In this document: positions 48,601 through 59,632 of the stretch, piece after piece
How positions within the stretch are numbered: position 1 is the first letter of the stretch
How the letters are laid out: the number at the start of each line of letters is the position of its first letter
From: Atrichornis clamosus
Taxonomy: Eukaryota; Chordata; Aves; Passeriformes; Menuridae
DNA length: 64,000 nucleotides
NCBI GenBank assembly: GCA_013400975.1
Contig: WBMZ01003078.1
Coordinates: 1 to 64,000, forward strand
Reading direction: 5' to 3'
Position numbers and translations under genes: made by a program
Notes under the pieces: model-generated
The model's input: only the letters and a program-made list of their open reading frames with translations
Database searches by the model: none
Told to the model about the DNA's origin: nothing

Positions 48601-49297
48601 CTTCAGGAGTTTTTCAGACTTTTCAGATGCAAAGGTAGAGGTTTTTGACAGACTTCAAAAGGCAACCCCTGTCACCTAATCTTAAAGCAGTGTAGTCAAA
48701 GAATATTGTAATATTTGGCTTCTGCATGGGAGCCAAGACATAAGAAAGAATACAAAAGTCAAAACATTTTATGCAGAAATTTTCTATCAGTGAACTAGCC
48801 AGAAGACTGTGAAGGCTGGGAATTGCTGCGCACCTTCAACACCAGTAGGGTGTTCCATCTGGGACAAAGCCTTTCTTACCATTTTCCTTCCCTGAAAACT
48901 TACACTGTGGATCCCACCTGAATTCAGGTTGACATCCCATTCTGACTTTCCTTAAACTGTTTCTTCCTTCTCTTTGAGGTAGAAAACAGGCATCTCCCAC
49001 AGCCCTTCCAACTTACTTGTGGTGTGACTGTGAATATTCACTACTTCTTAGTGGATGATCTCTCTAAAACACACTTCAGGGTCAGCAGCTCCTGCTGAAA
49101 GGCAGTCTCTTGCCCTTCCCCAGTTTACCAACCATCATGTCAATTGACCTATCAATGGTTTTCATATTAAAAGAGCTTTTTGACTGAGCATTCACATTGA
49201 CTGGCTCACACACACACCATACTCAGTCCATGTATCTATCTCAGTTCAAACATATCTTCTCCCCCTGTAGTGACTGCAGATTTCCAGAACAAATGCT

Positions 49298-49345
49298 ACA
49301 CATTAAAAAAACCCAATCAATCAAACAAAAAAAGATCCCCAACAA
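49298..49345. repeat. A/C-rich low-complexity tract
   Basis: AAAAAACCCAATCAATCAAA-type sequence; no other content. Confidence 0.8.
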
Positions 49346-49812
49346 CAGTAACACTGAAACAAAAATCCCAGAGTAAAGAGTGAGAAACTTGATCTTTTTT
49401 CTTTCCAGGGGAAGTGCCTATGAAGTCTGCAAAGGATACAAGGCTGAGAGAACTAGTGTCAACTCAGAACCTCAGATGCTGACACGTGTCTTCAAATCTA
49501 TCCTACCCTTGGCTTTTGCTGAAACAATCAAAAAATGTTTTAAGCAATACAACTCTCTTGTCAGCTGATTTAGGAGACATTTCTACTGGGAATGAACAAG
49601 GAATGGTTTACCTCACCCAAAACACTCAGCAACCTTTAGATACTGCTAATTTTTACCTATTGCCAATCTTGTCCATACTTAAGAAACAAAAGCCTCTCCG
49701 CAGACACTGCACTCCCCAAAAACCCCAGTCCAATTATCAAAACCGTCAGATGCTGCCGTAACAGCATCTAATCTGAGTAAACATTTAGAAGTAGTTCTAT
49801 TGACATTTCAGT

Positions 49813-49868
49813 TAAAAAAAAAAAATCAAACAAACAAAAAACCTCACAAAAAATCCACAAACAAAACT
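49813..49868. repeat. A/C-rich low-complexity tract
   Basis: An A11 run followed by TCAAACAAACAAAAAACC and similar. Close to, but outside, the exon at 49886. Confidence 0.8.
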
Positions 49869-49885
49869 ATTCTGGAACAGCCTAC

Positions 49886-49952
49886 CTTGTAACAGAGCGA
49901 CCTACTTCAAAAACATCAGTCCTCAGAAGATGACCACACCTTCCTTTAGCTT
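49886..49952 (-). CDS. Coding exon (21 codons) with strong donor
   Basis: Bounded by CATTTTAG and by TTACAAG|GTAGGC, both good signals. One frame only is open through the exon, giving AKGRCGHLLRTDVFEVGRSV. It is entered by two bases and leaves two (AG). The next exon I can chain (48556-48600) is entered by two, so a short exon is missing between them; a segment ending at the strong donor CACAA|GTAAGT near 49014 is a candidate. The peptide is basic and of mixed composition. Confidence 0.45.
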
Positions 49953-50112
49953 CTAAAATGACTGGGAGAGCTACTGGATGAAACTGAATAATGAATTTTT
50001 TGGCCACATATAATCTCCACTTCCAAATTGTGAAGCTACTTTTATTACAGACTTTAAGTGAAAATACCTATGTGAGGTTTCATTCTTATTTGAGCTAAAA
50101 TGAATCCATCAC

Positions 50113-50211
50113 ATTCTTAATATAATTTCATTTTTAGCATCTTCTGTGCATCCAAAAAGCCCCAAATCCTTCATAAAATTAAAATAGGTATACTCATGAA
50201 GAATCAGGTCT
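50113..50211 (-). CDS. Candidate coding exon (32 codons)
   Basis: The only open frame here reads DLILHEYTYFNFMKDLGLFG then CTEDAKNEIILR, which looks like real protein. The acceptor is AAACTGCAG and the donor AGAAT|GTGATG, both mediocre. It is entered by one base and leaves two, which does not fit the next exon at 49886-49952, entered by two. A 17-base micro-exon with an excellent acceptor (50551-50567) could lead into it. The coding look is good; the boundaries are unsure. Confidence 0.35.
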
Positions 50212-51187
50212 CTGCAGTTTATGTCACATGACAACAGTATCTTCCACAAGAACAGGTGCATAATGGTACAAAAAGAAAAGAAAGAAGGACAAGCGTATCT
50301 GTAGTAGCATGGAGTTGCCCCATAGAAAAAGATATATTCACTTCCCATTGATTCAATTAAAAACTACTACAAAACAAGCAGATGTTCACCTTTCATCATC
50401 TCCCTTTTCACAGACAAACCAGAAACACCTGATCTTAATAGAGGTTTATATCAGGTAAAGCACAGACATTCATTACAGTAGAATATCTGTAAACATTTCC
50501 TGGTTAGAAATGGACTTTCATTATAGCCTTTTGCAAAGGGAGGATATACAAGGTTACTGAAACTGAAGTATTCCCTAAAAAAATAATGAGGAAAATGGTA
50601 AGGAACCAATGTGGAAATGCAGACAGATGGGATATGATGCAAGAGAGGAAATAAAATAAAAGGATTGCATTTTCCATGTGGAGAGACTGACTTCACTGTT
50701 GTGTCACTCCATCTCTCATTTCCCTTCAAGCACTCAATGACGCTAATCCTGACACCAGCAAGTGATTAATCCAGCAGGAACCATGAAGAAGACTCGAGGG
50801 TAGATGGATAACTGCCAGGATTTTTAACACTGTTTTCACTAATCACACATCAATCTAAACTTGTCAAATACACAGTTACTTCCAAAGCATAGCACAACTT
50901 TGAATTGGAAAAAAAGAAAATTAAAAGAAGTGGCCTTTGAGGCATCATTTTAGAGTTTAATAGAGATTTCTGCCTGGAGTGGCATGGGACAATGTTTATG
51001 TCATGATTCTCTTTCATGTTATGACTGACAGTACTGGCAAAAATGTCTGCAGCACCCCAACATAAAGAATAATAGCAATACAGATACAAAGCAGGCCATG
51101 CGAATAAATACCAAGTACTTTTGGTCACTGCCACAGCACAGAAGACATTTACTAAAGTATTTTAAAGTAATGTAAAAATACAACTGA

Positions 51188-51192
51188 ACAGA
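51188..51192. repeat. Left target-site duplication of solo LTR
   Basis: ACAGA directly precedes the TG of the LTR and is repeated exactly after its terminal CA. Five bases is within the range used by retroviral integrases. Confidence 0.8.
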
Positions 51193-51877
51193 TGTCTTGG
51201 GTTGAGCATATGACACCATTTTGTTGTCTCATATCACTGCTGTATACTAAACATGGATTCTGTGCCTCTGACTCGAATCCAAGAATTTTCAAGGACAAAC
51301 ACAGATACTCCCATGTTGGGACTCAGGTGGGTTTGGGTTTTTTTCCTTCTCTCACTCACTCCTAAGCTCTTGGCTCTGCCACAGGCAGCAGGGAACAGGG
51401 AGTTGTTTTTTATCTTTTTTCTCTTTTTTTTTTTATTTTGGCCATTTTTTTTCCAGTTCTGTTTCTCAAGGGAGAGACACGGAAAGCAAAATTTTTTTTT
51501 TCCCTTCTTAGCTAGCTACGACAAGTTTTTTTCCTTGGGATCTTTTTCTTTTTCCCTGAAACTGCTTTTCTACCAAGCTCGGATCCAGGACAGAAGGTCA
51601 TCTGATCGCCCGCATCACCGGGGGAGGGGCCCTGCCTCGGCCCGTCAGCGGGGGACCACGCCAAGGACTCTGTACTTTACACAGGTTTCTCCATCACAAG
51701 TAGTTTATCATTTAATATTGTTCTTTTCTGTCCTATGCCTTGTAAATAAAACAGGGGGTTTTTTCATTCTACCTCTAAGGAATTGCCTCTGTCCAGACCT
51801 GGTGGTGGAGGGGTGGCTAATAGTCCGCCTTCCCCCAGGAGGGCATTTTCCTCCTTATATTGTCTCAAACCCGGACA
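51193..51877 (+). mobile_element. Solo LTR of an endogenous retrovirus
   Basis: A 685-base element begins TGTCTTGGGTTG and ends CAAACCCGGACA, imperfect inverted ends with the retroviral TG...CA termini. It is flanked on both sides by the same five bases, ACAGA (51188-51192 and 51878-51882), as expected of a target-site duplication. An AATAAA lies at 51745-51750 in a plausible position before the 3' third, giving plus orientation, antisense to the host gene. No gag, pol or env lies beside it, so it is a recombination product left after loss of the internal region. The family is not identified; the style resembles songbird ERV LTRs. Confidence 0.9.
51745..51750 (+). promoter_or_regulatory. LTR polyadenylation signal
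   Basis: AATAAA inside the solo LTR, followed by a G/T-rich stretch (GGGGGTTTTTT). This is the expected arrangement for the R/U5 part of a retroviral LTR and sets its orientation as plus. Confidence 0.65.
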
Positions 51878-51882
51878 ACAGA
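51878..51882. repeat. Right target-site duplication of solo LTR
   Basis: Exact copy of the ACAGA found before the LTR start. Confidence 0.8.
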
Positions 51883-52702
51883 AAAAATACAAAACCAAAT
51901 CCCCAAACATTGTCTGGTTGAAATACATGCAATAGTTGCATGAAGTTTCAGGTGTTTAGAAAAAAAAAGGGAAGCTTTTTTTCTGATAGGAAATCCTCAA
52001 CCAAGGGAAACTTGTGCAAAGAAGTTGGAGGGAGGGGTGTTTTTTATTTTAAAGATATAAAGGCTATCTTTTTATCTATGTCCCTTCAAGTCATATAAGT
52101 AAGAGCCTTTTGTATCCTGGATATATTTTTGACCAATGATTTGCATCCCCATTGCCTGTTCTGTCAGTCACATGCTTCATAAAAACTTCAAATAACTTTT
52201 GCCTTGTAACCATGCCTAATTTAATATGAAAGTCAGAATTTCAGCTCAAACCCTCAGGGAAACTCAGCTGGATTTACTGTAAATCTTTGCCAGTCCTTTG
52301 GAAAGAGTCTGCGTTGCAAAACACCCACCCAGTCCACTCTTAACTAAGCCAAGATGGCAATAAATTCAATAATATGGGAAAAGAAAATGCACTTGCACTA
52401 TAAGCTGGCTTCCAGAATAGGAAGGCCATCTTCAACTAGACATTCCCTTCCTATATTTTTTAATTCCCATTCCCCATCTCTTAACACTAAAATCAAATGA
52501 AACGTAAGTAGACAAATTCTCCATACCTGTAACTTATAGCAATTTTACTTCTGTGTCTTGCTTTGGAGTGCTTTACAGACCAACAGTGGGGCTGCTTGTA
52601 AAACTCCCACAGAACAGAAGCCAGAAGTGGAAAATGCAGGTAGATGCTGGAGAGATTGAACACAAATAGAAAACCTTAATCTTTAACTTGCCTTCTACAA
52701 TT

Positions 52703-53225
52703 ATAGAATCACAGGCAATTCTCAGTTGGAAGGGACCCACAAGGATCTAACTCCCAACCCTGCACGGGACCATCCCCAAGAGTCACACCATGTGCCTGAG
52801 AGCACTGTCCAAATGCTTCTTGAACTCTGTCAGGCTGGTGCTGTGACCACTTCCCTGCGGAGCCTGTTCCAGTGCCCAACCACACTCTGGGTGAAGAATC
52901 TTTTCTTAATACCCACCTAAACCTCCCCTGAGACAGCTTCAGGCCATTCCCTCAGGCCCTGTCACTGGCCACCACAGAGAAGAGATCAGTGCCTGCCCCT
53001 CCTCTTCCCTCACAAGGAAGTTGCAACTGCAAAGAGGTCTCCCCCCAGTCTCCTCCAGGCTGAACAGACCAAGTGACCTCAGCTGCTCCTCATATGGNCA
53101 TATGGCAAAAGTGCCCCCAGCACTCGAGGTGAGGCCACCCCAGTGCACAGCAAAGCGGGACAATCCCCTCCCTTGCCTGGCTGGCAGTGCTGTGCCTGAT
53201 GCACCCCAAGACACGTCCTTTCCTT
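52703..53225 (-). mobile_element. CR1 LINE 3' fragment, longest in window
   Basis: It starts with TATAGAATCACAGGCAATTC and TCAGTTGGAAGGGACCCACA, so the 3' end is at the left. It continues through CTGTTCCAGTGCCCAACCAC, CCTAAACCTCCCCTGAGACA and TCCTCCAGGCTGAACAGACC. About 520 bases of the CR1 3' region are present and well preserved, GC-richer than the flanks. It contains the window's only undetermined base (53098). Minus strand, downstream of a solo LTR in the same intron. Confidence 0.95.
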
Positions 53226-54746
53226 ACTTCCTTCTTTATGCCTACCTAGATCTCCTCAGGTAACATGCGAGTAGTAATGAGCATTGCGAAATCTCAAGGA
53301 TATTGTGTTGACAATAATTGGTCACTTCACATTTTGTGACTTAGATATTTATTAAAATTTTAAATGTAATTAGAATCACAATAATAAAGGTGGTGGTATA
53401 TTGATCCAGCTTCTCTCATGTTCCAGTTTTTCCTCTGTGTAATTAATACTGAGCTATTCTGTTGAGAGGTTTTTTTGCATCTGTACATGAGTAACTCATG
53501 GTTTGTATTTCAGCATCCACAATCAGGTTTTCATAAACTTTAACAGATACTCACAATGTTCTGGCCAAGTAAAACTCACATAATAGTCTTCAAAAGTAAC
53601 TTTTCCATAGCAGATTTGTTGAGTCACAAGAGATTTTTATTCTGCCATGAAAAGACATTTTTATAACCCTTTATACATTTGACTTATTCCAAGTTTTGAT
53701 GGGAATAGAAACATTCAGATCAAGATGACTCAGAAGAGATAAGCTGAAAAGCCTTAGCTTTTCACTGATGAAAGGAATATAGTCAAACACTGGGTAGCAT
53801 ATGATTTGGAAACATCAAGCTGTATGGCACCACAGGTACGGGTACAATAGTGAAAAGCTTACACCTAGTCCAAGGAACACAATTCCCTTACTTGAAACCA
53901 TCAGTCACTACTCTAATACCAGCAACAACAAACAAAAACTCCACAAACTCTCACATTTACCAATCCCAGTATGTTTTACAAATACTAACTTAGTGTCACA
54001 AGTAGCAAAACACCTGGCTAAGAATATTTTTAACTTATGAAGATGCAGAACGTGAAACAGCTAACCCTCTCTATGTAGCACAGCTCATTTGTGTGGTAGA
54101 AGAAAGGATAGTAAGATTCAGTAATTCAACAGCCTATGCATGGTTAAGACATCTCTGTACAAGTTCCACAGATTTTAATGCTGTAAATGGAAAGAGGAGC
54201 AATGGTAGGTGCTACAGAAACACACTGATGCACACAATTATAGTGCAAAAAAGTGACCTTTGATACATGATCTTACATGTGATCTTTTACACATGTGGAC
54301 AAGGACTGCAATAAATCAAACCACTCTGTGATTTAGGAACTCTATGAGGAGAATCATGGATACATTAGGTAGCCCTTCCTTCTATACCCAAACAGTTAAT
54401 GTATGAAAATCCAGAATAAATTGAAGTTTCTGAGTATTTTATTTTTTAAAAAACCCAACACAGGTACCAATGAAACAAAAAAATTCAAACATATGGTACT
54501 ATTGAAGAGTAAACAGTACTGCTTTCAGGCCTAGCCAAGGGATTACTGTTACATGGGGAAATCTAGGTTGACTTTTAAAAATCTAAAAATAATTCTAAGA
54601 ATGCTTCCTGTCTCAATGCTCTGGACAAGAGAAAACAAATGAAAAGACTTAGTGTCTACATGCCATCTAGGTCACTGGTATTACACAACCTTCCTTTTTA
54701 AAAACACTTCAAACAAATTCCTATATGGGATATTCACAGGCTTTAC

Positions 54747-54865
54747 CTGATTAAAAACAAGTGCAAGATATGAAATACCCCCTGGAAGTACAAAACAGGT
54801 TGTTTTCAGAAAAACTCCCTGTGTTTCTGATGAAGCATCAGAGAATCTGATAGTTTGACCAGATA
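54747..54865 (-). CDS. Coding exon with strong donor (about 39 codons)
   Basis: The donor AATCAG|GTAAAG is close to consensus. The open frame reads from VSGQTIRFSDASSETQG to FLKTTCFVLPGGISYLALVF and ends in phase 0. The start is uncertain: TTGAAAG at 54866 gives the full 119 bases, while ACTATCAG further in gives a shorter exon entered by one base, which would match the preceding exon at 56856-56949. The peptide mixes a polar Ser/Gln segment with a hydrophobic one. No stop occurs in frame. Confidence 0.55.
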
Positions 54866-56855
54866 CTTTCAATTAAATATAACTCGTTAAATATTTATTT
54901 ATATGCCACTTTATACTAGAAGGCTGGATGACTACACAAGACATTCACACAAGACAATTAACTCTATATTTCTGTCTCATGTAGTATGTTGCTTCACAAC
55001 ATCATTAGGATAAATACACCTCTGCAGCAAAGGATTATGCATGCTATTTTCTTTATCACAGGTTCCAACTCTGTACTACCTTCAACTTAACAAAACAGGA
55101 GCAGACTTGCCATCATACCTCTTTCTATGCTGTGAAGACACAACACAGAGGCACATTTCTGACTTCTGGCGGTTATTGTGCCCTATCATATCATGCCTGA
55201 AAGTTTTACAATCAAAATTATTTGCACTGGAAAAAGTCTTGATTTAGCAAGCTTTTATTAATTTTTCTATTCTCCCTTTGTATTAAAGGTTACAGGCTGC
55301 ACACACACATATAAACAGTAAAAGACAAAAAGGTAAATAGTTGTCCATTAAGCAATTATTTTTTAAAATAGACTCAAAGCCAACACCTGTAATTGATACA
55401 ACCTAAAATCACTATAATGTGATTCATTACTAGAAAGCATGTTATATTACAATATACATATTTATAAAATGAATCCTCCCATGCTCAAGTTCATTTTTCG
55501 ATTACACTGCTATATGTACTGGGCCTTTCACAGTACTGGGGAAAGGAAGTCACAACCCTAGCTTCTATTCTGATCTATGCTGCAGGTTAAATTACCACCA
55601 TCAGGTGAGTATTTTGGTGCAGAGAGGCTTTGTTGAAGATTGTGTGGCTTAATTCTTATCTATGACATAGACAACCCTCAGGTAGAGATTTGTGTTGGGC
55701 CATGAAACTTGACTTCAGTCCATTTGCTTGCCCTGCCCAACTTTCTTAGGTATCTTCAGACAGGCTATATAGTATCTCGATGCTTTGGATTATGATCTGT
55801 AAAATCAAGATAAACATTCTAATTTCAATTCTGAAGAACAGAAAATTTTAAGAGATGTTACATGTTTTTGAGGTACATCATGCAATGTAATGAGTCCTTA
55901 TATAAAAAAGGACTTGGCAAGTTTTTAGTGGAAGATATTTTGTAAACTCTGAGTTGCATTAAAACTGTATCTTCACACTACTAGGTAGTATCTTCTGATA
56001 GACATCAGCTACTTTTATACAATTCAATCAACTTGGAGTTGCTGTAAAATTAGGAGCAACGCATATAGTACAGACAAGCATTTTGTTGTCACATGTCTCT
56101 TGTCCTGTACTGACAAACAAGCATAGCACTTTTTCAAAGACAAGCATATGTTTAATTAATTGAAAAATAATAAGCCCATGTATTAAAAGAAAAAGTATGG
56201 TGTATTAATAAACAAAAACCAAAAGTGTGATATTTTAATTACTTTGACTGGGAAGAGATTCAAAATCCTTTCACATATTTCCATCTATAAAACCAGGTAA
56301 GCTGAAATCACTTTCCCTGGTTTTCCAATTGCTTCATGCAATCACTTGTCCTAAATACGTGTCCTAATGCCTCTGTTGCTTGCCTCAACACACAAAATTC
56401 AAAATTTTTTACTTCCTTCTGGAAGCATTTGAAAACCTAGGAGGTTTACTCAGGGTAACACTTGCTGTGAAAAAACAGGCCATATTTATCAAGCCACAAT
56501 GAAGGTAAATTTGGGTGATAAACTGAGAATTCCATCTTGTGGTCTTTCTCAAGTATGGACTGGCATAAACTCAGAAGTAAACCTACTTTTGCTTTAACAA
56601 GCAATCTCTCTCTAACAAGTAAAAGTGGGGAGAGGAAATTGCAGATGTAAAAGGAAATTGAGCTTTAGACAAATTAATTCAACAGTTATCCTCCCTCAAA
56701 TGTTATCTCCTCTCTTGCAAAGGTGTTGTCTATGCTGTAACATATATATAGATAGATACAGATATTTAAAAATATTGACAAATATGTCTCCCAGTAAAAA
56801 ACTCTCTAGGTAATTAGGAGAAATCAAATCTCCTCTTCGATGAGGAAGTGGTCAC

Positions 56856-56949
56856 TTGGAAAGAAGATCCTGAGCATGAATGACTAAGGCCTGGTTCAGC
56901 AAAGCATTTAAATATATTAATAGCTTCACCATGTTTGTCAGAAGTACAG
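56856..56949 (-). CDS. Coding exon, Leu/Ala-rich helix (30 codons)
   Basis: The acceptor is among the best in the window: a long T/C tract with a TTTAACTC branch-like site ends in TGTGTTTCAG. The donor is TCCAA|GTGACC. Only the frame entered by two bases gives a natural peptide, containing LLTNMVKLLIYLNALLNQ followed by ALVIHAQDLLS, an amphipathic helix rich in Leu. It leaves two bases (AA) for the next exon. It joins to 54747-54865 if that exon starts at its internal AG near 54850. The other open frame in the same segment is Ser/Lys rich and looks like a shadow. Confidence 0.6.
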
Positions 56950-57774
56950 CTGAAACACAGAGAAATCGAGTTAAACAAAAACAAGACAACCATAGTTACT
57001 GCATAACTGGCACTACACATGTCATTTTTTCTTTGAAATAAACAGGATCTTGAGCATGGAAACATTTAATACCCTCTTGCTGTATTTCATTTCCTTTTGA
57101 AATATGTATGAGAGAACATAAGAGAGACACTCATGAGGCTTCCATGCTAAGTCCTAAGACTCCTTTTTTCTCATGAATTTCTGTTAGGAGTGAAGCAGGA
57201 AAACAACTGTAAGGCAAATTCATTACATGATGTCCACCCATTTAAAGCATGCAACCTGAAGAGTACGTAGAATATAGTTCATAAAACCAAAGTATTAAAC
57301 TCTTTAAGAAGGTAAACTAATGAAATCCAACTTCAACAAGGAACTTATGTCTCATGACCAAACCATCTCTAGGCTCGAAGGAGCAACAAAAATGTTTCCT
57401 CTGATTAGGACAGCCATGTCATCTTCCTCCTTACACATCTGTTAGGATTACCAGAAATGATGGAGCTTCACAAATCTGCCTTGCTTTTTTGTGGTTTTCC
57501 CCCACAGCATCTCTTACAGGAACATGGTGGCTTTAGAGCTCTTACAACTTTAATTGAAAATGCTCAGTGGATGCCTAAGTTAAAGCCAGAAAAGGGAAAA
57601 AGACATCCAGAGCAACATAATTGTCTAAGCTTCTTTTTCATCAGCAATTTTTCCAGACAAAAGCCTTTCTTAAAAAAGCATTACAAACTCCAGCACAGGA
57701 CAAAAAATTTATTCTAGTTAATTAAGCAAATTGTCACTGGCAATCATTTTTTAATTAAAACTACAGAAAATTAT

Positions 57775-57775
<1 letters not shown>

Positions 57776-57810
<35 letters not shown>

Positions 57811-57862
57811 TATATAGATGGATATACACACTTTTTATATATATTTATATAGCATAAATATC
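57776..57862. repeat. (AT)n microsatellite and AT-rich flank
   Basis: About 15 uninterrupted AT units followed by degenerate TATATA-rich sequence to about 57860. Likely polymorphic and able to extrude a cruciform. Confidence 0.95.
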
Positions 57863-58442
57863 CATGGTAATATTGAGGAGTAGTCTAGTTTCAAATGTTA
57901 GTTTAGGTTTCACAAAACCTGCATGTGAAGAGTCTGACGAGTTTGGCAATTGTTAGTGGTCTCTTAGTTTGAATCCACAAGAAAATATATGCAGGACAGA
58001 CCAAGTCAGTTCGGTACAATTTACAGTCCTTTAAGAATTCAATCCTGTCCATTTAATCAAACCAAGAAGGAATGTATTTGCTTTCAGCAGCAAGCTACTT
58101 TCCTGCTTTAAAAGAGCTTCTTAGGGGGCTCTAAGGGGAAGAGAGAATTACCGTATTTTAAGTTGTAGCCATGACTATTTTTAATACTGTGGCCATCAAA
58201 AAGCAGGTTAAGAACTACCAAAACCTTTTTAACAGGTTTTGTAAAGGGTCTAGGCTTTACCTTCTGTGCCCATACATTTCTTTAAATAACCATGTCTACA
58301 CTTACAGACTCCTATACATGTGCTTTTATTACATAGGATGTGAATGTAATCCAAACTGAAAATAGACATATAATGAGCACAAAAACTAAGAGTAGTCATC
58401 AAAACATAGTTAAGCCTATTTCTGACAAAGCGTAATGGATAT

Positions 58443-58480
58443 AAGACTGAAATAAAACACATGTAAGACTGAAATAAAGC
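58443..58480. repeat. Direct repeat of acceptor-like motif
   Basis: AAGACTGAAATAAA occurs twice, 22 bases apart. On the minus strand this places two TTTATTTCAGTCTTA acceptor-like sites in tandem ahead of a short open frame (SYIHYALSEIGLTMF). Confidence 0.85.
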
Positions 58481-58630
58481 ATGCATTTGAGACGGCAGAA
58501 GTACCTGGGGACATTTAAATCAAGTGGATTATTCAGCTAGCATGCACAAGTGTATATTCTCAGCTAATAAAAATCCGTAGGAAAAATCTGTAGGAGAAAA
58601 CTGGTGGAGTGTTTGAATGCAGTGTACTAC

Positions 58631-58729
58631 TTTTTTCCAAATGTGGTATGCTGCTCCAGTTGCAAATGCTCTGAAAGGGAGAGCCTTCTTTCTCCTCCCA
58701 GAACTCACTACATCACCACTCAGAATTTG
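58631..58729 (-). CDS. Candidate upstream coding exon (33 codons)
   Basis: Minus-strand exon candidate. The acceptor follows a C/T-rich stretch ending in TATGCAG, and the donor is AAAAAA|GTAGTA. The open frame starts QILSGDVVSSGRRKKAL and includes a basic RRKK run. Phase is 0 in and 0 out. It does not join directly to the next exon I can see (56856-56949), so another exon would be needed between them. An internal GTGAGT after codon 7 could be the true donor, which would leave only 21 bases. Moderate to low support. Confidence 0.35.
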
Positions 58730-59595
58730 CTGCATAAACACTGGTGAGGGCATACATTTGAGAAGTATTAAAATCAACAAAATGCTTTTTGGTTTTCTGC
58801 TATTTTGGAAAGAACAAAACTTTCTCACATTTTCCATTTCCTGTTTCATAAAAGACAGAAGTTTTTTTATAAGCTAAGGTATGAATGATGATGTTTCAAC
58901 CACCAAAAACAGGGCTTTATAACTGGAAGCAAAAGCAGACTGAAAAAGTTAGCAGCAGTAGTCAATCCCAGTAATGTAATTATCTAGATAGAATCATATG
59001 ATAACATAGACAAACATCACCTTACTAAAATGCCTCCAATGAGACTGATAGCCAAACAGTGCTACACCACAAATGTATAACTAATTCTTCCTACAAATCA
59101 AAAGGAATAAACCTCTCCACTAAAACTGCCTTTTTCTGCCCTTCGCCACAAACCTTGTGTTTTACAACAAATAATCTACCACTGCACAGGATAGTTGCTT
59201 GTTTGGACAGCTATAATTAACAGTGATGTAAATATCTGCAACGTTTAAACTATTTCAGCCATGATGGCTGAGATTTCCTAATTTAGAGATGGTCACCTCA
59301 GAGTCAGACAGGGAGCAGATGCATTAGCATACGCATGGTGATAAGTTTCTTCACTGATCTAAAAATGTGGCTTTAATGTGGCCTAATGAGAACAATTAGT
59401 CTTTGACAGCCTAATATCTATCTGAGAGACTCAAATCAAATATGCAATATAACAACAATTCCTTGCTAAGAGATATGGGTGCTATTAAAAAGAGAACTAT
59501 GACCCTGGCATATCACTACTGCAAATAAGATATAGCTGATACTGTGGTCAGAACTGAACTATTAAAAAAAAATATATGGCTAACTTAAAAATTCC

Positions 59596-59632
59596 ACTCA
59601 GGTTTGGTTTTTTTGGGTTTTTTTTTTTTTCA
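59596..59632. repeat. T/G tract with poly-T
   Basis: GGTTTGGTTTTTTTGGG followed by a run of 14 T. Confidence 0.85.

Larger units (their letters stand above)
50212..54746. other. Intronic region with solo LTR and CR1
   Basis: Besides the LTR and the long CR1 piece, the region includes a superb acceptor at 50568 with a possible 17-base micro-exon. The remainder is AT-rich without recognisable features. Confidence 0.55.
412..58729 (-). other. Gene model: large multi-exon protein-coding gene, 3' part
   Basis: This entry ties the minus-strand exons together. Seen directly: open segments of 32 to 247 bases, most flanked by a pyrimidine-rich AG and a GT donor, and 24 of them (48600 down to 412) join in a single phase without a junction stop. 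Inferred: one gene transcribed from high to low coordinates, with its 5' end outside the window. The joined peptide is rich in Leu, Ala, Ser and Cys, and I see no signal peptide, catalytic motif or zinc finger; a large helical scaffold is the most I can suggest. Exon limits were chosen by eye, sometimes to satisfy phase. The gene is not identified; an axonemal or other helical-repeat protein is possible but untested. Confidence 0.75.

Noticed and set aside
51253..51921. 222-codon plus-strand open frame
   Set aside because: It lies almost wholly inside the solo LTR, is Phe-rich because of T-runs and crosses the LTR boundary.
52939..53263. Open frames on both strands with one unknown residue
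   Set aside because: Both lie in the CR1 fragment and cross the N at 53098.
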